A DNA stretch of 64,000 nt from Actinoplanes cyaneus (GTDB lineage Bacteria > Actinomycetota > Actinomycetes > Mycobacteriales > Micromonosporaceae). The notes below the pieces were generated by a model. The model made no database searches, had not been told where the DNA came from, and worked only from the letters and a program-made list of their open reading frames with translations. This document shows positions 14,201 to 23,796 of this stretch, one piece after another. The translations under genes were made by a program, and so were the position numbers. How positions within the stretch are numbered: the stretch's first letter is position 1; each line of letters opens with the position of its first letter. Location: positions 1 through 64,000 of the forward strand of contig NZ_BOMH01000001.1 of the NCBI RefSeq assembly GCF_016862095.1, in the 5' to 3' direction.

Positions 14201-17200
14201 TCAGGTCGTAGGTGAAGGAACGATCCTTCGTCTCGACCTGAGCACCGCTGCCCTGGCTCTTGGTCAGGCGGCCCATCACGTCGTACTCCGACGTCGTGCT
14301 CACCCCGCCCGGTGAATCCAGGCGGACCGCCCGGCCGGCGGCGTCGTAGGTCATCGTGAAGGTTCGGTCGGGTGCGCCCGGGGTGCTGGCGGTGGCCGGC
14401 TCGATCTGCTTCTCCGGCAGACCCCATGAGTTGTACGTCGTGACGAACCGGTTGTTACGGCCGTCGGTGAAGCGGGTCTGCCGGCCGCCCTCGTCGTAGC
14501 CGAACGTCGACTCGATCGCGTCGGACGCGCTGATCGGCTCACGCTGCTTGATCAGCTGTCCGACCTCGTCGTACTCGAAGGTCGTCTCGTGCTTGCTGCC
14601 CGGCAGATCGGTGTTCGCGGCGACCGCCGGGTTGAACGCGTTGCTCTGGGCCAGCACGTTGCCGGTGATGTCGTACCGCTGGGTCTGGGTGCTCAGCAGC
14701 TCACCGGTGACGGCCGCGTACTTGGAGGAGGCGACCGTCCGGCCGAGCATGTCGTAGGTGCCCGTGGTGTAGCTGCCGTCCGGCGCGGTCACCTTGACCG
14801 GACGTCCGGCACCGTCGTACTTCGTTCTGGTCACGCCACGCGCGGCGTCGGTCACCACGGTCTGCTCGCCGACGCTGTTGTATTTCAGGCTGGTGACCAG
14901 CCCCCCGGCCGACTTCACACTCGTCGGCCACGGGCTGTCATCGTATTTGTACTCGGTGGTATAGCCCGTACCCGCCTGCCGGACCGCCTCGGTCGCGGTG
15001 ATCGTGCGGCCCAGGTAGTCGGTGGTGGAGGTGGCCTGCGCACCGTTGGGGTCGGTGTGCGAGATCAGTTCACCGTTGTCGTCGTACCGGTACCGGGTCG
15101 GATGCCCGTCCGGGGTGACGATCTTGGTGGTGCGGCCGAGCTGATCGTAGGTGTAGCGGGTGACGGCTTCCAGCTGGTCGGTGCTGGAGGTGACCTGACC
15201 GACATTGTTGTACTCGGCGGTGATCTTCGGCCGCAGGACCGTTTTCCCGTCGGGCATCGTGTACGCCGGCAGCTGCTGCTCCACCAGCTGGCCGACGCCG
15301 TCGTACCGATTGATCGAGACGTTGCCGTGGGGATCCTGCTGCTCGGTGACCTCGCCGAAGGTGTTGAACCCGGTGAGGGTGATCGCGTGCATCCGCTTCG
15401 CGGCGTCCTCACCGGTGACCGCGGTGATCTCGGGACTGGTGGTCTGCACGGCGCGACCCACCGCGTCATTCGCGACGTAGGTGATCTCCCCCTTCGGGTC
15501 GGTCACCGAGGTGACCGACCCGTCGCTGTCCAGGCTGAAGCTGGTCCGGTTGACCGCGGTGCCGGACGCCGGGAGCGCACCGCTCTGCAGCTGGGCGATC
15601 TCCGCCGCGGACAACGCTTTCTGGTACGCCTGCACGTCGTCGATCTGACCGGCGAAGATTCCGCTGGTCTCGTCCTGCCCACCGACGAGCAGGCCGGTCG
15701 CCTGGTTGTTGAACTGCTTGGTTGTTGACAGGGCCGCCTTGACCGCGCCGTTCACATACAGCTGGGCGGTGTTGGTGGCGCCCACCGCGGCGTTCGGCGT
15801 GACCGTGACCGCCAGGTGCGTCCACTCTCCGGTGGTCGCCGATCCGTCGGTGTAGGTGCTGGCACTGCTCGGCCAGCTGGTCTCGCCGTTGGCGTCACGT
15901 ACCGCCATGGCCAGACGCCACGACGACGTATCTTTCTCGAAGTAGACCTTCAGCGCGGAGCTGCCGATGTCGCCGGGCAAGGACGCGACATACCGGTCGG
16001 CCTCCTTGTTGTCCAGCTTTACCCAGGCGCTCAGGGTGTACGGCTGCAGCGTGTCCACCGGAGCCTGCCCGGAGATCGTGCCGGACTTGCCACCGGCGAA
16101 GGCAGCCGCACCTCCACGCTCATCGGACCAAGTGACGCCGGTAGCCAGGGTTCCGCGGTTGTTGGCGGCCGCGTCGGCAGTCGTGGTCCCGGACTTCTCG
16201 TCCAGCTTCCACCGCAGGTTCGGGGTGACGCCCGCGGAGTTGTAACCGGTCTGCTGCCGGACCCGGCCGGCCCGGTCGTACGTGCTGGCAGCCGAGGTGA
16301 TCACATTCGTGCCGTCGCTGAGCGTCGTGCTCAGCAGCTCGTCCTCGGCCGAGTACGTGTACGTCGTCGTGCGCTTGGTGGTGCTCTCGCCCTCCTCCGT
16401 CACTTCGAGGGTCGCGGACGTGTTGCGGCCCAGGGCGTCGTACGCCCGGGTCGTCTTCGTACGGCCGTTGTTGGTGATCTGCGTGACGACGTTGCCCGCG
16501 AGGTCGTACGTATTGCTCTCCAGCACAAACGACTGCTTGGTGCAGCCCGACATCTTCTTCGGGTCGCAGCCGTTGGTGCGCGTCACCGACACCAGCAGGT
16601 TGTTGTCGGTGTACTCGAACTCGTTGACCCAACCCATGGCATCGGTCTCGGACGCCAGCCGACCGGCCGGGTCGTACGACAGCTGCCGGACCTTGAGATC
16701 ACGTGCCGCGGAGGGCGAGTCAGGGTCGCCGGTGAAGTTCTTGACGACAGTCGACACCTCGTTGCCGAGCGCGTCGTAGTTGGTGATGACCGTGGAGCCG
16801 TCGGCGTGCGTCTGCCGGTTCACCTGACCGTAGGAGTCGTACCCGATCTCAGTCTTGTTCCCGAGCTCATCGGTCTCCGAGGTCCGCCGGCCATGGCTGT
16901 CATAGCCATACTTCACCGTCCGCGATGCGTCACCACCGGTCGCATCCGACACTGTCTCGGCGGTCAACTGCCCGTCGATGTTGTACGACAGGGTCGTCAC
17001 CGGTGTATGCACCGCGCCGGTCACCGCGTTGGTGATCGCCGCGTCCTCCACCGTGACCACCCGGTCCAGGCCGTCGTGGGTGTACTTCACTTTCGCCGCG
17101 GGCGCGCCCTTGACGACATCGATCTCGGCGACCGTACGGCCGAGGCCGTCGTACTCGTACCGCGTGACCTCGCCGGCCGGATCGGTCGTCTCCGCGACGT

Positions 17201-20200
17201 CACCGTTCGCGTAGTACAGGATCGTCTGCATACCACCGCCGGGCTTGACCACCCGCCACGGCAGACCCGCCGGAGCCGTCCCGCCCTGGAAACCACCGCG
17301 CGTGGTGCCATCGGTGTAGGTGATCGTCGTGCGGCGACCCAGCGGGTCGGTCTCGCTGACCCGATTGCCCTGGTCGTCGTACTCGTACTTGGTCAGGTAC
17401 GTGTTGTCACTGGCCGAGGACGAACCGGCGCCGCGCAGCTCGATCAACCTGTCGTTGCGGATGTTCGGCGCCGGCTTGGCCGTCGTGGCGTCCGGGTAAT
17501 ACAGCGAGTACGAGGTCGAGCAGTTCTTCTCCGACCTATCCTGACAGGTCGTGACCGTCACGACGTTGCCGCGTACGTCGTACTCGTTGATGGTCATGTT
17601 GCCGTTGGGGTCGGTGACCGTGCGCAGGTTGCCCTTGCCGCTGTAGCCGAACCGCGTCGTGTTACCCAGCGCGTCGATCTCCGCGGCCTTGCGGCCGTAC
17701 GTCAGATCGTTGATCGTCGTGGTCTTCGCCGGCTGCCCGGTCGTCGGATCGTTCGGCCCGGTGACGACGTAGTTGATCTGACCCGACGGTGCCGCCTTGA
17801 CCGCGTCGCGGGCCTTGAACTGGTACTGCGCCTGGGTCGCGTCGATCTCGGAGGCGTAGAACGCGACCTCGCCGAGGGTGCCCTTGAAGTAGCTGGTGGT
17901 GTCCGGATCCAATTGGAAGAAGCTGCCGCTCCGGCCGATCCGGCCGTCGGCACCATCGACGTATCCGGTGCCGAGGGTGTACGCCGCCGACGCGTCGGGG
18001 GTCATGCGGGCGGGGCCGGTCGACGACTGGGCCTTGGCGCCGTCGACGTACAGCGTCTGGGTGAGGCCGTTGGTGGTCAGGACCGCGTGGTGCCATTTGC
18101 CGTCGTTGACCGCTGCCTTGCTTTCCAGCGACGGGGACCACATCTGCGGAGGGCTCGCGTTGCAGGTCCAAAGCTGCAGGCCAGTGCCGTCCTTGGTGGA
18201 TCCCTGCGGGTTGTCCAGACACACGTCGGTGAAGCCGTTGCGCAAGCCACCGGCGCTCGGCGACCAGGTCTGCGACGCGAGGCCCTCGCAACCCGCGAGC
18301 ACCACCTTCGTACCGCTGGTCGTCGCACTGCCCGACGCCGTCATGCACTTGCCGAGGGCCTTGATGTAGACCGATTCGTTGCTCGTCGATGCCGGCACCA
18401 GCGTCCAGTTCTGCGGGGCGGAGCCGTTGCAGGTGAAAAGCTGGATCGGTGTCCCGTTCGTGGTGCCGCCATGGTCGACGTCGACACACTTGCCAGGGAC
18501 ACCGATCGCGTTGATCGGGCCTGTGGGTGTCGTCGTGGCTGACAGCGCGCGCAGCTTGCCGTCGGAGCCGACCCACATCGTCGGGGCGTCAAGCGAGCTG
18601 GTGTCCCTCTTGCCCACGAGAACGTCGCTGGTGCTCGTCGTGTTGAACCATATCGAGACCGAGCTGTTCCCGGCCGGTGCCACATCTGAGGGCAGGGTGA
18701 CGTACGAGCTGGTGCCGTTGAACACGGCCGCTTTGCCGTGTTCGGCGCCGAAGGGGCTGTCGGCTGCGCCGAGGCCGACTGTGTTGTAGGTCGCGGTACC
18801 GCCGTTGACCTGGTTGACCGCCTGGGTCACCCCGGACTCGGCCATCCGCCAGTAGTTGGTCGGCGCACCACCGAGCACGGCGCTTTCGTAGATCTTGGTC
18901 GAGCCGGCAAGGGCAGGCTTCTCCGGCGTCCAGGTCTCGCCGTTGCCGTCCACCACCTTGCTGACCCGGCTGGTGATCGGGTCGTAGGAGACCTCCGCGG
19001 TGGCGTTGCCGGAGGGTCGGGCCACCTTCGTCAGCAGGTTGACCGGGTTGCGGGTGCCGTACAGGTCGGCTGCCAGTTGGCCTTCGACGGGGGTGTCGAA
19101 CAGGGCCACGTCGGCGATGGTGCCGGTGAAGTAGTCCCGGGTGCCGGTGTTGCCGTAGGCGCCGTTGTGCGACTGGTTGGGCCAGCCGCCGCCGAGGAAG
19201 CCCTTGCCGATGAACGCGGAGGCCGGGGTCATGTCCTGCACGCTCACACCGGTCTCGAACGCGACGGACTTGCCGTCGAGGTAGAGGTCCTGCCGGTTAC
19301 CGGAGGCGGACAGCACCACGTGGTGCCAGGCGTTGTCGTTCACCTTGACCGGCGAGGCCGCACCGTTGACCGTGGCGGTCGCCGCCATCGGGGTGTGGAC
19401 GCGGGGCAGGAACAGCTGGTCGCTGGGCCGGGTCCTGCCGCACGCCCAGATGTGCATCATGGCGCCGCTCTGCGTGCCGTCGCCGATCGAGTCCATGCAC
19501 AGGCCGGAGGATTCGTTGACGATCTGACCGTCGGTCTGCACGTCCCACCGCTGGCTGCCCGCCGTGGAGGCACAGCTGTTGATGAGCAGGTCCGCGCCGT
19601 TGATGCCCTCCTGGTCCTGGATGTCCACGCACTTGACCACGCCGCCGGTGGTGACCTGCAATTGCCGGCTGGTGGTCCAGGTGAACATCTGGTTCGCGGT
19701 GTTGCCGCACTTCATCAGTTGCAGGCGGGTGCCGTTCGTCGAGACATCGCCCGGCACGGTGATGCACTGCCCCTGGCCGACGGCGGTCAGGGTGCCGAGC
19801 GAGGACCCCAGTCTCGGGGCCTTGGCGAAGCCGCCCATCAGCTGGCCGTCGGAGCCGAGGTACAGCGTCGGGTTGTACGCACGGTTGGTGGTCGTCGCGG
19901 TCGAGGCCGCCGGTTCCAGCGACTGGCTGTACAGCACGCCGTCGCCGCCGCCGGTGGGCGCCTTGAACCACATGCTGATCGCCTGGTTCGCGCCGTCGGC
20001 GGCGAGATTCGCCGGGATCTGCAGCTGCGAGGAGGAACCGTCGAACCCGGCAGCGGTCGAGGTCGTACCGGACAGCGGGCCGGGCTGGCCCAGGGCCACC
20101 CCGCTGTAGTTGCCGACGTCGGCGCCGGCGTTCTCCAGCATCGAACTGGTCGCCTTGGTACCGGTGCTCTCGTTCAGCCGCCAGTACGAATGCGGCCGCG

Positions 20201-23048
20201 CGTTGACCATCGCGGACGGATACAGCGAACCGGTGGCGTTGTACTGGTACGTGTGGCAGTCACCCGAGCTCGTCGGCGGACACACCTTCGTCAGCGCGTC
20301 TCCGGCGTACTCATACGTCCAGGTGCTCACCGTGCTCGCATCGCCCGGCGTGGCCGCGTCGGTGGAGACCGAGCCGACGTGTTTGAGAGATGTTCCCGTC
20401 CAGGACAGGGTCAGGGCCCGTCCGGACGCCGAGGTGATCCTGGTGAGCCGGCCGTCGGTGTAGGTGAACGTCTGCGTGCGCCCGGACACGTCCTTGATCG
20501 AGGCCACCGGGAATTCCGGCGAACCTGCCAGGAGCTGTTTGAACTCGTAGGTGGTGCCGTCCTTTTCGGTCAGCCGGTAGACACGCTTGCCGTCGACCGA
20601 CGCTTCGGTGAACGTGGCAGCCTGGCCGGCCGGTGACATGTAACTGCCGTCGTTGTTACGGCCGAAGGCCAGTTCACGGCCGGTCGGGTAGGTCACCACG
20701 ACGGTGTTGAGCCGCTGCGCGCCGTTCGTGGTGACAGGCTTCTCGGTGGCCTTGACGTCGGTGATGCTGGACCAGCCCGCGCCGAAGCCCTGCCCGATAC
20801 GCGGGTCGCTGCTGTTGTACTGCCGGCTGATCTCCAGCGGCGGCCCGATGGTGTTGACCATCGCGTCTCGTGCGGCGGTCGTGTAGTTACCGATCACCGG
20901 GTCGAACCCCTGACCGGCATTCTGCGACAACGCCGACGTGATCGACGGCTGCGGAACCGGCGTCGTCAGCAGATTCTTGACCAGGTATTGGCCATTGTCG
21001 GTCAGACCGTCGCCGACCTGGACCGTCCAGTAATAGGAGTCGTTCCAGGTGAACGTGCCCGCCGGCACCGTCCAGGACTTCTTCGTCTGCCACCCCGAGG
21101 TGGCCAGCTGGGTCTTCTGATCCGCGTCGTAGACGAAGAAGTTGTACTGCAGCGTCTTGGGCCAGTTGTCCGGGTCGACCGCGTCCGCGACCAACTCCGG
21201 CGTCAACGTCGCCGCACTAGCCCCATACGCCGGGTACTGCGCGTTGACCTGCGGCTCGGTGTTGAAGTCGTAGGTCACCTCCAGCCGCGGGTCGGTCTCG
21301 TAGCCGCCGTAGTAGGCCGAGGTGAACCGCTTGAACGCCGTCGAGTCGCTCTCCGAGGCGGTCAGCGCCAGACCGAAGTTGCCCATCGTGCCGGTCGACC
21401 AGCCGTTGAACGTCTGCGTCGGCAGCGACACCGACCGCATCGCGCCCTTGCCCCGGTCACTGCCGGAGTTGCCGCATGCCGGGTTGTTGTCGCCGATCAC
21501 CCACTCGGCGATCGGGGCCGAGTAGCTGGGCCCGGATTCGAGAACGCCCTTCTTCGCCACGATATCGGCGATGCTCCAGTTGCTGGTGACGCGCCGGACG
21601 TAGACCGGCTTGTGATCGCCACAGTTGTACGACCAGGTGTGGAACATGAACAGCTTGGCCGACTTGATCTGCGTGCCGACCATGCCGTCGTTGTCGAAGC
21701 TGCCGAACCGTATGAACGACCGGGAGATGGTGGTGCCACCGTCCCAGGTACCGACCGGCAGGTTGTCGCCGTGGTTGTGCCCGGTGGTCGCCGAACTGTT
21801 GTCGGTGAACACATCACCGGTATCGTCCGTTTCGATGCTCGGGTCGATCCGCACCGGGTACTGCCGCGCCGGGTCGTTGAGCCACGCCGCGTCCGCCGTC
21901 ACCTTCAGCGCCGGCCCACCGTCAACGGTGATCAGCTTGTACTCGACCGCGCTGGACTCAGCCGGCGCGCCCGACTGCGGGTCCACCTTCGAGTCCTGCA
22001 TGAAGCCCGGCGGAATCCACATGGCGACCTTGCCGTCCGCGGCCACCAGGCCCACCGAGCCGTCGCTCTGCTTCTTCGCCGTCAGGCCCTGCAACTTGAG
22101 CGGGAACACCCACTCATTACCGGCCGCCGGCGACTCCAGGATCAGCGTCTCCTTGGCACCAGTGTTGGTGGCCCGCACCTCCAGGTCGGTTCCCGGCAGG
22201 ATGTCGCGGTACGTCGCGGACGAGCCGTCCACCTCCGCGGGCACCGCGGCGGCACCGGCCAGGTCGTACGCCATGGAGTAACCCGACGCTGTCGTAACCT
22301 TCGCCAGCGCATCATCAGCCGACTCGACACGCGTGCCCTGCGACGCAGCCGCGGAAGGCGCAGCCGCGGAAGGTGCGACCGAAGCAGCTCTGGAGGCAGA
22401 CGCAGACGGGGAAGCGGACGCAGACGGCGAGGCCGACGGCGCGGCGGCGTTCGCTGCCTTACGTGCGGCGGACGGGGTGGTGTCGGCGCCGGCCGCGCCC
22501 AGCGAGACGTCGATCGAGTTCGCGCCGGCCTCCAGCCGGTCACCCTGCTTGGTCAGGTTCGTATCGATCGGCTGGTACGAGCCGTCCGAGGCCTTGAAGT
22601 TGGTCCGCTCCCCGGAGAACACCCGGGTGAACGAACCGTCCTCGTTCTCGTACTCGTCATAGTTCGCCGCCGACCGCTTGGGCAGCCGCTTGCTGGTCCG
22701 CTTGTCGAAGCTGTTCTCGTCACCGGGCTTCTTCGGCGTGACACCGGCCTTCTGCACCGGCTTGTCCGGCTGCTCCGGGTCGACGATGCCCTTGCCGCGG
22801 CCGGGCGCCGAACCCACGCCACCGTTGGCCTGCGTTTTACCGGTCGGCACGTAGTGGTCGACGTCGCTTGTCGCGTGGCCGCGCTCCTGCTTGGGCAGTC
22901 CGGCGACCGCTGCCAGCGCCGGCGTCTGCCGCAGGGCAGAGAGCAGACCCGAGATCGGCCACCCGCCATGCTCGGGAACGACGTCCGGTGGCACGCCTGC
23001 CGACAGACCCAAGGCAAGCGCAGTGATGACAGCTATCCGCCGTCGCAT
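11268..23048 (-). CDS. Giant secreted RHS/YD-repeat polymorphic toxin with lectin modules, Hint pretoxin and nuclease tip
   Basis: The 3926-residue protein begins with a signal peptide (MRRRIAVITALALGLSAG). Approximate order: Ala/Ser-rich linker (~195-245); DNRLRE-like jelly roll (~410-590); DUF6531-like start and YD repeats (~700-930); LamG plus ricin-type beta-trefoil (QRW/QMW boxes) unit 1 (~940-1340) and unit 2 (~1390-1760); YD repeats; a third LamG (~2270-2500); YD repeats to the RHS core end (GNPMTNTDPSG, ~3340); hydrophobic helical stretch; a Lys/Pro-rich linker (~3500-3580); Hint domain from SFDPSTLVLMADGTTRPISEV (~3620) to the hinge (3769-3784); then a 142-residue toxin with D3842, E3856 and K3858 in a PD-(D/E)xK pattern. 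The shell would encapsulate the toxin, Hint would release it, and the nuclease would cut target DNA. The immunity gene overlaps the 3' end. Confidence 0.93.
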   Translation of the reverse strand: MRRRIAVITALALGLSAGVPPDVVPEHGGWPISGLLSALRQTPALAAVAGLPKQERGHATSDVDHYVPTGKTQANGGVGSAPGRGKGIVDPEQPDKPVQKAGVTPKKPGDENSFDKRTSKRLPKRSAANYDEYENEDGSFTRVFSGERTNFKASDGSYQPIDTNLTKQGDRLEAGANSIDVSLGAAGADTTPSAARKAANAAAPSASPSASASPSASASRAASVAPSAAAPSAAASQGTRVESADDALAKVTTASGYSMAYDLAGAAAVPAEVDGSSATYRDILPGTDLEVRATNTGAKETLILESPAAGNEWVFPLKLQGLTAKKQSDGSVGLVAADGKVAMWIPPGFMQDSKVDPQSGAPAESSAVEYKLITVDGGPALKVTADAAWLNDPARQYPVRIDPSIETDDTGDVFTDNSSATTGHNHGDNLPVGTWDGGTTISRSFIRFGSFDNDGMVGTQIKSAKLFMFHTWSYNCGDHKPVYVRRVTSNWSIADIVAKKGVLESGPSYSAPIAEWVIGDNNPACGNSGSDRGKGAMRSVSLPTQTFNGWSTGTMGNFGLALTASESDSTAFKRFTSAYYGGYETDPRLEVTYDFNTEPQVNAQYPAYGASAATLTPELVADAVDPDNWPKTLQYNFFVYDADQKTQLATSGWQTKKSWTVPAGTFTWNDSYYWTVQVGDGLTDNGQYLVKNLLTTPVPQPSITSALSQNAGQGFDPVIGNYTTAARDAMVNTIGPPLEISRQYNSSDPRIGQGFGAGWSSITDVKATEKPVTTNGAQRLNTVVVTYPTGRELAFGRNNDGSYMSPAGQAATFTEASVDGKRVYRLTEKDGTTYEFKQLLAGSPEFPVASIKDVSGRTQTFTYTDGRLTRITSASGRALTLSWTGTSLKHVGSVSTDAATPGDASTVSTWTYEYAGDALTKVCPPTSSGDCHTYQYNATGSLYPSAMVNARPHSYWRLNESTGTKATSSMLENAGADVGNYSGVALGQPGPLSGTTSTAAGFDGSSSQLQIPANLAADGANQAISMWFKAPTGGGDGVLYSQSLEPAASTATTTNRAYNPTLYLGSDGQLMGGFAKAPRLGSSLGTLTAVGQGQCITVPGDVSTNGTRLQLMKCGNTANQMFTWTTSRQLQVTTGGVVKCVDIQDQEGINGADLLINSCASTAGSQRWDVQTDGQIVNESSGLCMDSIGDGTQSGAMMHIWACGRTRPSDQLFLPRVHTPMAATATVNGAASPVKVNDNAWHHVVLSASGNRQDLYLDGKSVAFETGVSVQDMTPASAFIGKGFLGGGWPNQSHNGAYGNTGTRDYFTGTIADVALFDTPVEGQLAADLYGTRNPVNLLTKVARPSGNATAEVSYDPITSRVSKVVDGNGETWTPEKPALAGSTKIYESAVLGGAPTNYWRMAESGVTQAVNQVNGGTATYNTVGLGAADSPFGAEHGKAAVFNGTSSYVTLPSDVAPAGNSSVSIWFNTTSTSDVLVGKRDTSSLDAPTMWVGSDGKLRALSATTTPTGPINAIGVPGKCVDVDHGGTTNGTPIQLFTCNGSAPQNWTLVPASTSNESVYIKALGKCMTASGSATTSGTKVVLAGCEGLASQTWSPSAGGLRNGFTDVCLDNPQGSTKDGTGLQLWTCNASPPQMWSPSLESKAAVNDGKWHHAVLTTNGLTQTLYVDGAKAQSSTGPARMTPDASAAYTLGTGYVDGADGRIGRSGSFFQLDPDTTSYFKGTLGEVAFYASEIDATQAQYQFKARDAVKAAPSGQINYVVTGPNDPTTGQPAKTTTINDLTYGRKAAEIDALGNTTRFGYSGKGNLRTVTDPNGNMTINEYDVRGNVVTVTTCQDRSEKNCSTSYSLYYPDATTAKPAPNIRNDRLIELRGAGSSSASDNTYLTKYEYDDQGNRVSETDPLGRRTTITYTDGTTRGGFQGGTAPAGLPWRVVKPGGGMQTILYYANGDVAETTDPAGEVTRYEYDGLGRTVAEIDVVKGAPAAKVKYTHDGLDRVVTVEDAAITNAVTGAVHTPVTTLSYNIDGQLTAETVSDATGGDASRTVKYGYDSHGRRTSETDELGNKTEIGYDSYGQVNRQTHADGSTVITNYDALGNEVSTVVKNFTGDPDSPSAARDLKVRQLSYDPAGRLASETDAMGWVNEFEYTDNNLLVSVTRTNGCDPKKMSGCTKQSFVLESNTYDLAGNVVTQITNNGRTKTTRAYDALGRNTSATLEVTEEGESTTKRTTTYTYSAEDELLSTTLSDGTNVITSAASTYDRAGRVRQQTGYNSAGVTPNLRWKLDEKSGTTTADAAANNRGTLATGVTWSDERGGAAAFAGGKSGTISGQAPVDTLQPYTLSAWVKLDNKEADRYVASLPGDIGSSALKVYFEKDTSSWRLAMAVRDANGETSWPSSASTYTDGSATTGEWTHLAVTVTPNAAVGATNTAQLYVNGAVKAALSTTKQFNNQATGLLVGGQDETSGIFAGQIDDVQAYQKALSAAEIAQLQSGALPASGTAVNRTSFSLDSDGSVTSVTDPKGEITYVANDAVGRAVQTTSPEITAVTGEDAAKRMHAITLTGFNTFGEVTEQQDPHGNVSINRYDGVGQLVEQQLPAYTMPDGKTVLRPKITAEYNNVGQVTSSTDQLEAVTRYTYDQLGRTTKIVTPDGHPTRYRYDDNGELISHTDPNGAQATSTTDYLGRTITATEAVRQAGTGYTTEYKYDDSPWPTSVKSAGGLVTSLKYNSVGEQTVVTDAARGVTRTKYDGAGRPVKVTAPDGSYTTGTYDMLGRTVASSKYAAVTGELLSTQTQRYDITGNVLAQSNAFNPAVAANTDLPGSKHETTFEYDEVGQLIKQREPISASDAIESTFGYDEGGRQTRFTDGRNNRFVTTYNSWGLPEKQIEPATASTPGAPDRTFTMTYDAAGRAVRLDSPGGVSTTSEYDVMGRLTKSQGSGAQVETKDRSFTYDLTGRVTSFTGAAGKNTVEYDDRGLVTKIDGISGNSTYTYNPDGALTSRTDGAGTTTYTYDPATGRPSRVDNDTAGVHMGYSYDSMSRVEHIAYSGNTRSFTYNKYGQLESDEVKTPAGATVGKIAYGFDLDGNMTSKTTTGFNGSSTNTYKYDWANRLTQWDNGVTPTIYAYDKSGNRVQAGSKTFEYDERNQLTRENSTGTAYQYSPRGTLTSTVTNGVETKTVTDAFNQVISQGTKNGGTSTYSYDGLGRLILPNLTYTGLGNDVAADGSTVYVRDVGDDLVGVASGSNQRYAWTDLHTDVVGEFSATGATLSGSVSYDPWGKILASGGMIGKLGYQQEWTDQGTGKVNMLSRWYDPETGAFDTRDTANNDPTSGTGAANRFAYAEGNPMTNTDPSGEGVGGKCGKYDYACEVQKYQAALQVYNTAMEVRERGIKAVGADIVAQEAEYVRALRESNTSLLDILLQVGVGMLLDMIGYNSVVGCLGGSIMDCVDLALSAVGPIKALKIGRTLFKSAERAFSGYRMWKRIVEGARTVMRRAQDLVNAARKKLGDLMNKVPKKPKPPKKKPKPPAKKKPKPKPKPEKKPAPSKPAKKPKPEKAPKKQDKPNKSKPQKTKPKSANKSEPSKSKKKQSSSRQEDDDDNDSDGGGNETGGESCPIPQPQEKDETHSFDPSTLVLMADGTTRPISEVNIGDSVLTKDPATGEISPREVTLLHSNRDLDLTDVTVSAKPADAVTGTETEVEGKGGRSTRGPTDGTVLKTTAHHPFWDATTEKWVDAADLVPGKSTLVGPDGEIQYVTGVRNFAGAAVMRDLTVADIHTYYVIAGATPVLVHNNNNGLPYDACPVMYSVNKLRHGAYGEDETRADLEAGGYTHITDEVTFTDRNGNPFRADFIAKDPAGNWIAIETKTSGGGASGRLAGPDVVSKMGIDQVTGYYDLVHGGLTLSTDKLSQYGFSHGAKFTVSNFGKSSKLCPHC
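11697..11744 (-). repeat. 48-nt toxin hinge, copy inside the RHS gene
   Basis: Encodes HTYYVIAGATPVLVHN at residues 3769-3784, the Hint C-terminus. It shares 40/48 bases with orphan copy 1. Everything downstream is unrelated among the three copies, which places the exchange point here. Confidence 0.9.
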
Positions 23049-23132
23049 GTGGAGCCCCCGTGTTCACAGCTTCTTCCAAGATTCGGCGAATCATGGGCCA
23101 TGACAATTGATCTATGCAAGATCTTGATCTTT

Positions 23133-23711
23133 ATGCGTTCGTCTGCGTACCCTCCGCCGGTGCCGCAAAAGTCAAGGTCAAGCCGTGGTACGTGGCATCG
23201 GCCACGAGCCCTCCTCACCCAGGGGCGTGGGCGCTTCGTCGCCGGTGGACTGCTCGTCGCCGTCGTCGCCGGGATCGCGACCTGGACGCTGTGGCCGGAC
23301 CCTGCACCGCGTCAGCGGGAATACCTGGACGCAACCGCCTGCCTGCTCACCGACCAGGACGGGGTCACGAAGGAACCCGCCACCTCGGTCTGGACCTCCA
23401 TGCAGCAGAGTTCGGTGACGACCCAGGTTCGTGTGCAGAACCTGTCAGTCAGCGGCCCGCAGACACCCGAGAACGCCGAAGGCTTCGCCAACTCCCTGAC
23501 CGGCAGCGGCTGCCAGGTGATCATCGCGGTCGGCGATGCGCAGGTTACGGCCGCGACCAAGGTCGCCGGAACGAACCCCGAGGCCAGGTTCATCACCGTG
23601 GACAGCGGAACCGCCGCCGCGAACGTCCAGGTGGTCAGCGCCGGCTCCCTCGGCGACCTGCGAAACAGCATCGAGGCGAAGCTCGCAGAATTGGCCGAAG
23701 CCGCATCCTGA
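23133..23711 (+). CDS. Membrane-anchored protein with BMP/PnrA-like substrate-binding domain
   Basis: I take ATG 23133 (192 residues); ATG 23100 in the same frame is possible, and neither has a clear ribosome site. After a short basic N-terminus a transmembrane helix (FVAGGLLVAVVAGIATWTLW, ~34-53) anchors an external domain. Segments such as ATACLLTDQDGV, VWTSMQQSSV, GCQVIIAVGDAQVTAATKVA and NPEARFITVDSG follow the first lobe of basic-membrane-protein (BMP) lipoproteins. At this length only about one lobe is present, so binding is uncertain. It is divergent from the RHS gene. The region between them is AT-rich and contains the palindrome CAAGATCTTG (23117-23126), a candidate shared control site. 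Confidence 0.6.
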   Translation: MRSSAYPPPVPQKSRSSRGTWHRPRALLTQGRGRFVAGGLLVAVVAGIATWTLWPDPAPRQREYLDATACLLTDQDGVTKEPATSVWTSMQQSSVTTQVRVQNLSVSGPQTPENAEGFANSLTGSGCQVIIAVGDAQVTAATKVAGTNPEARFITVDSGTAAANVQVVSAGSLGDLRNSIEAKLAELAEAAS

Positions 23712-23796
23712 CCCGCCCGCCCGACGCACCCGGACGGCGACAGAAAGCGAAGGCGTATCGCAACGATGTGATCCCGAGGCTTTAACGTTCTCGGAC

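Noticed and set aside
15816..18542. 908-codon plus-strand frame within the RHS gene
   Set aside because: Arg/Val/Gly-rich antisense reading with no domain, start signal or promoter, explained by GC-rich third positions of the RHS frame.
20988..23099. Long plus-strand frame opposite the 5' part of the RHS gene, joined to the BMP-like gene
   Set aside because: It is the antisense shadow of the RHS coding sequence; only the part from 23133 (or 23100) looks like a real protein.
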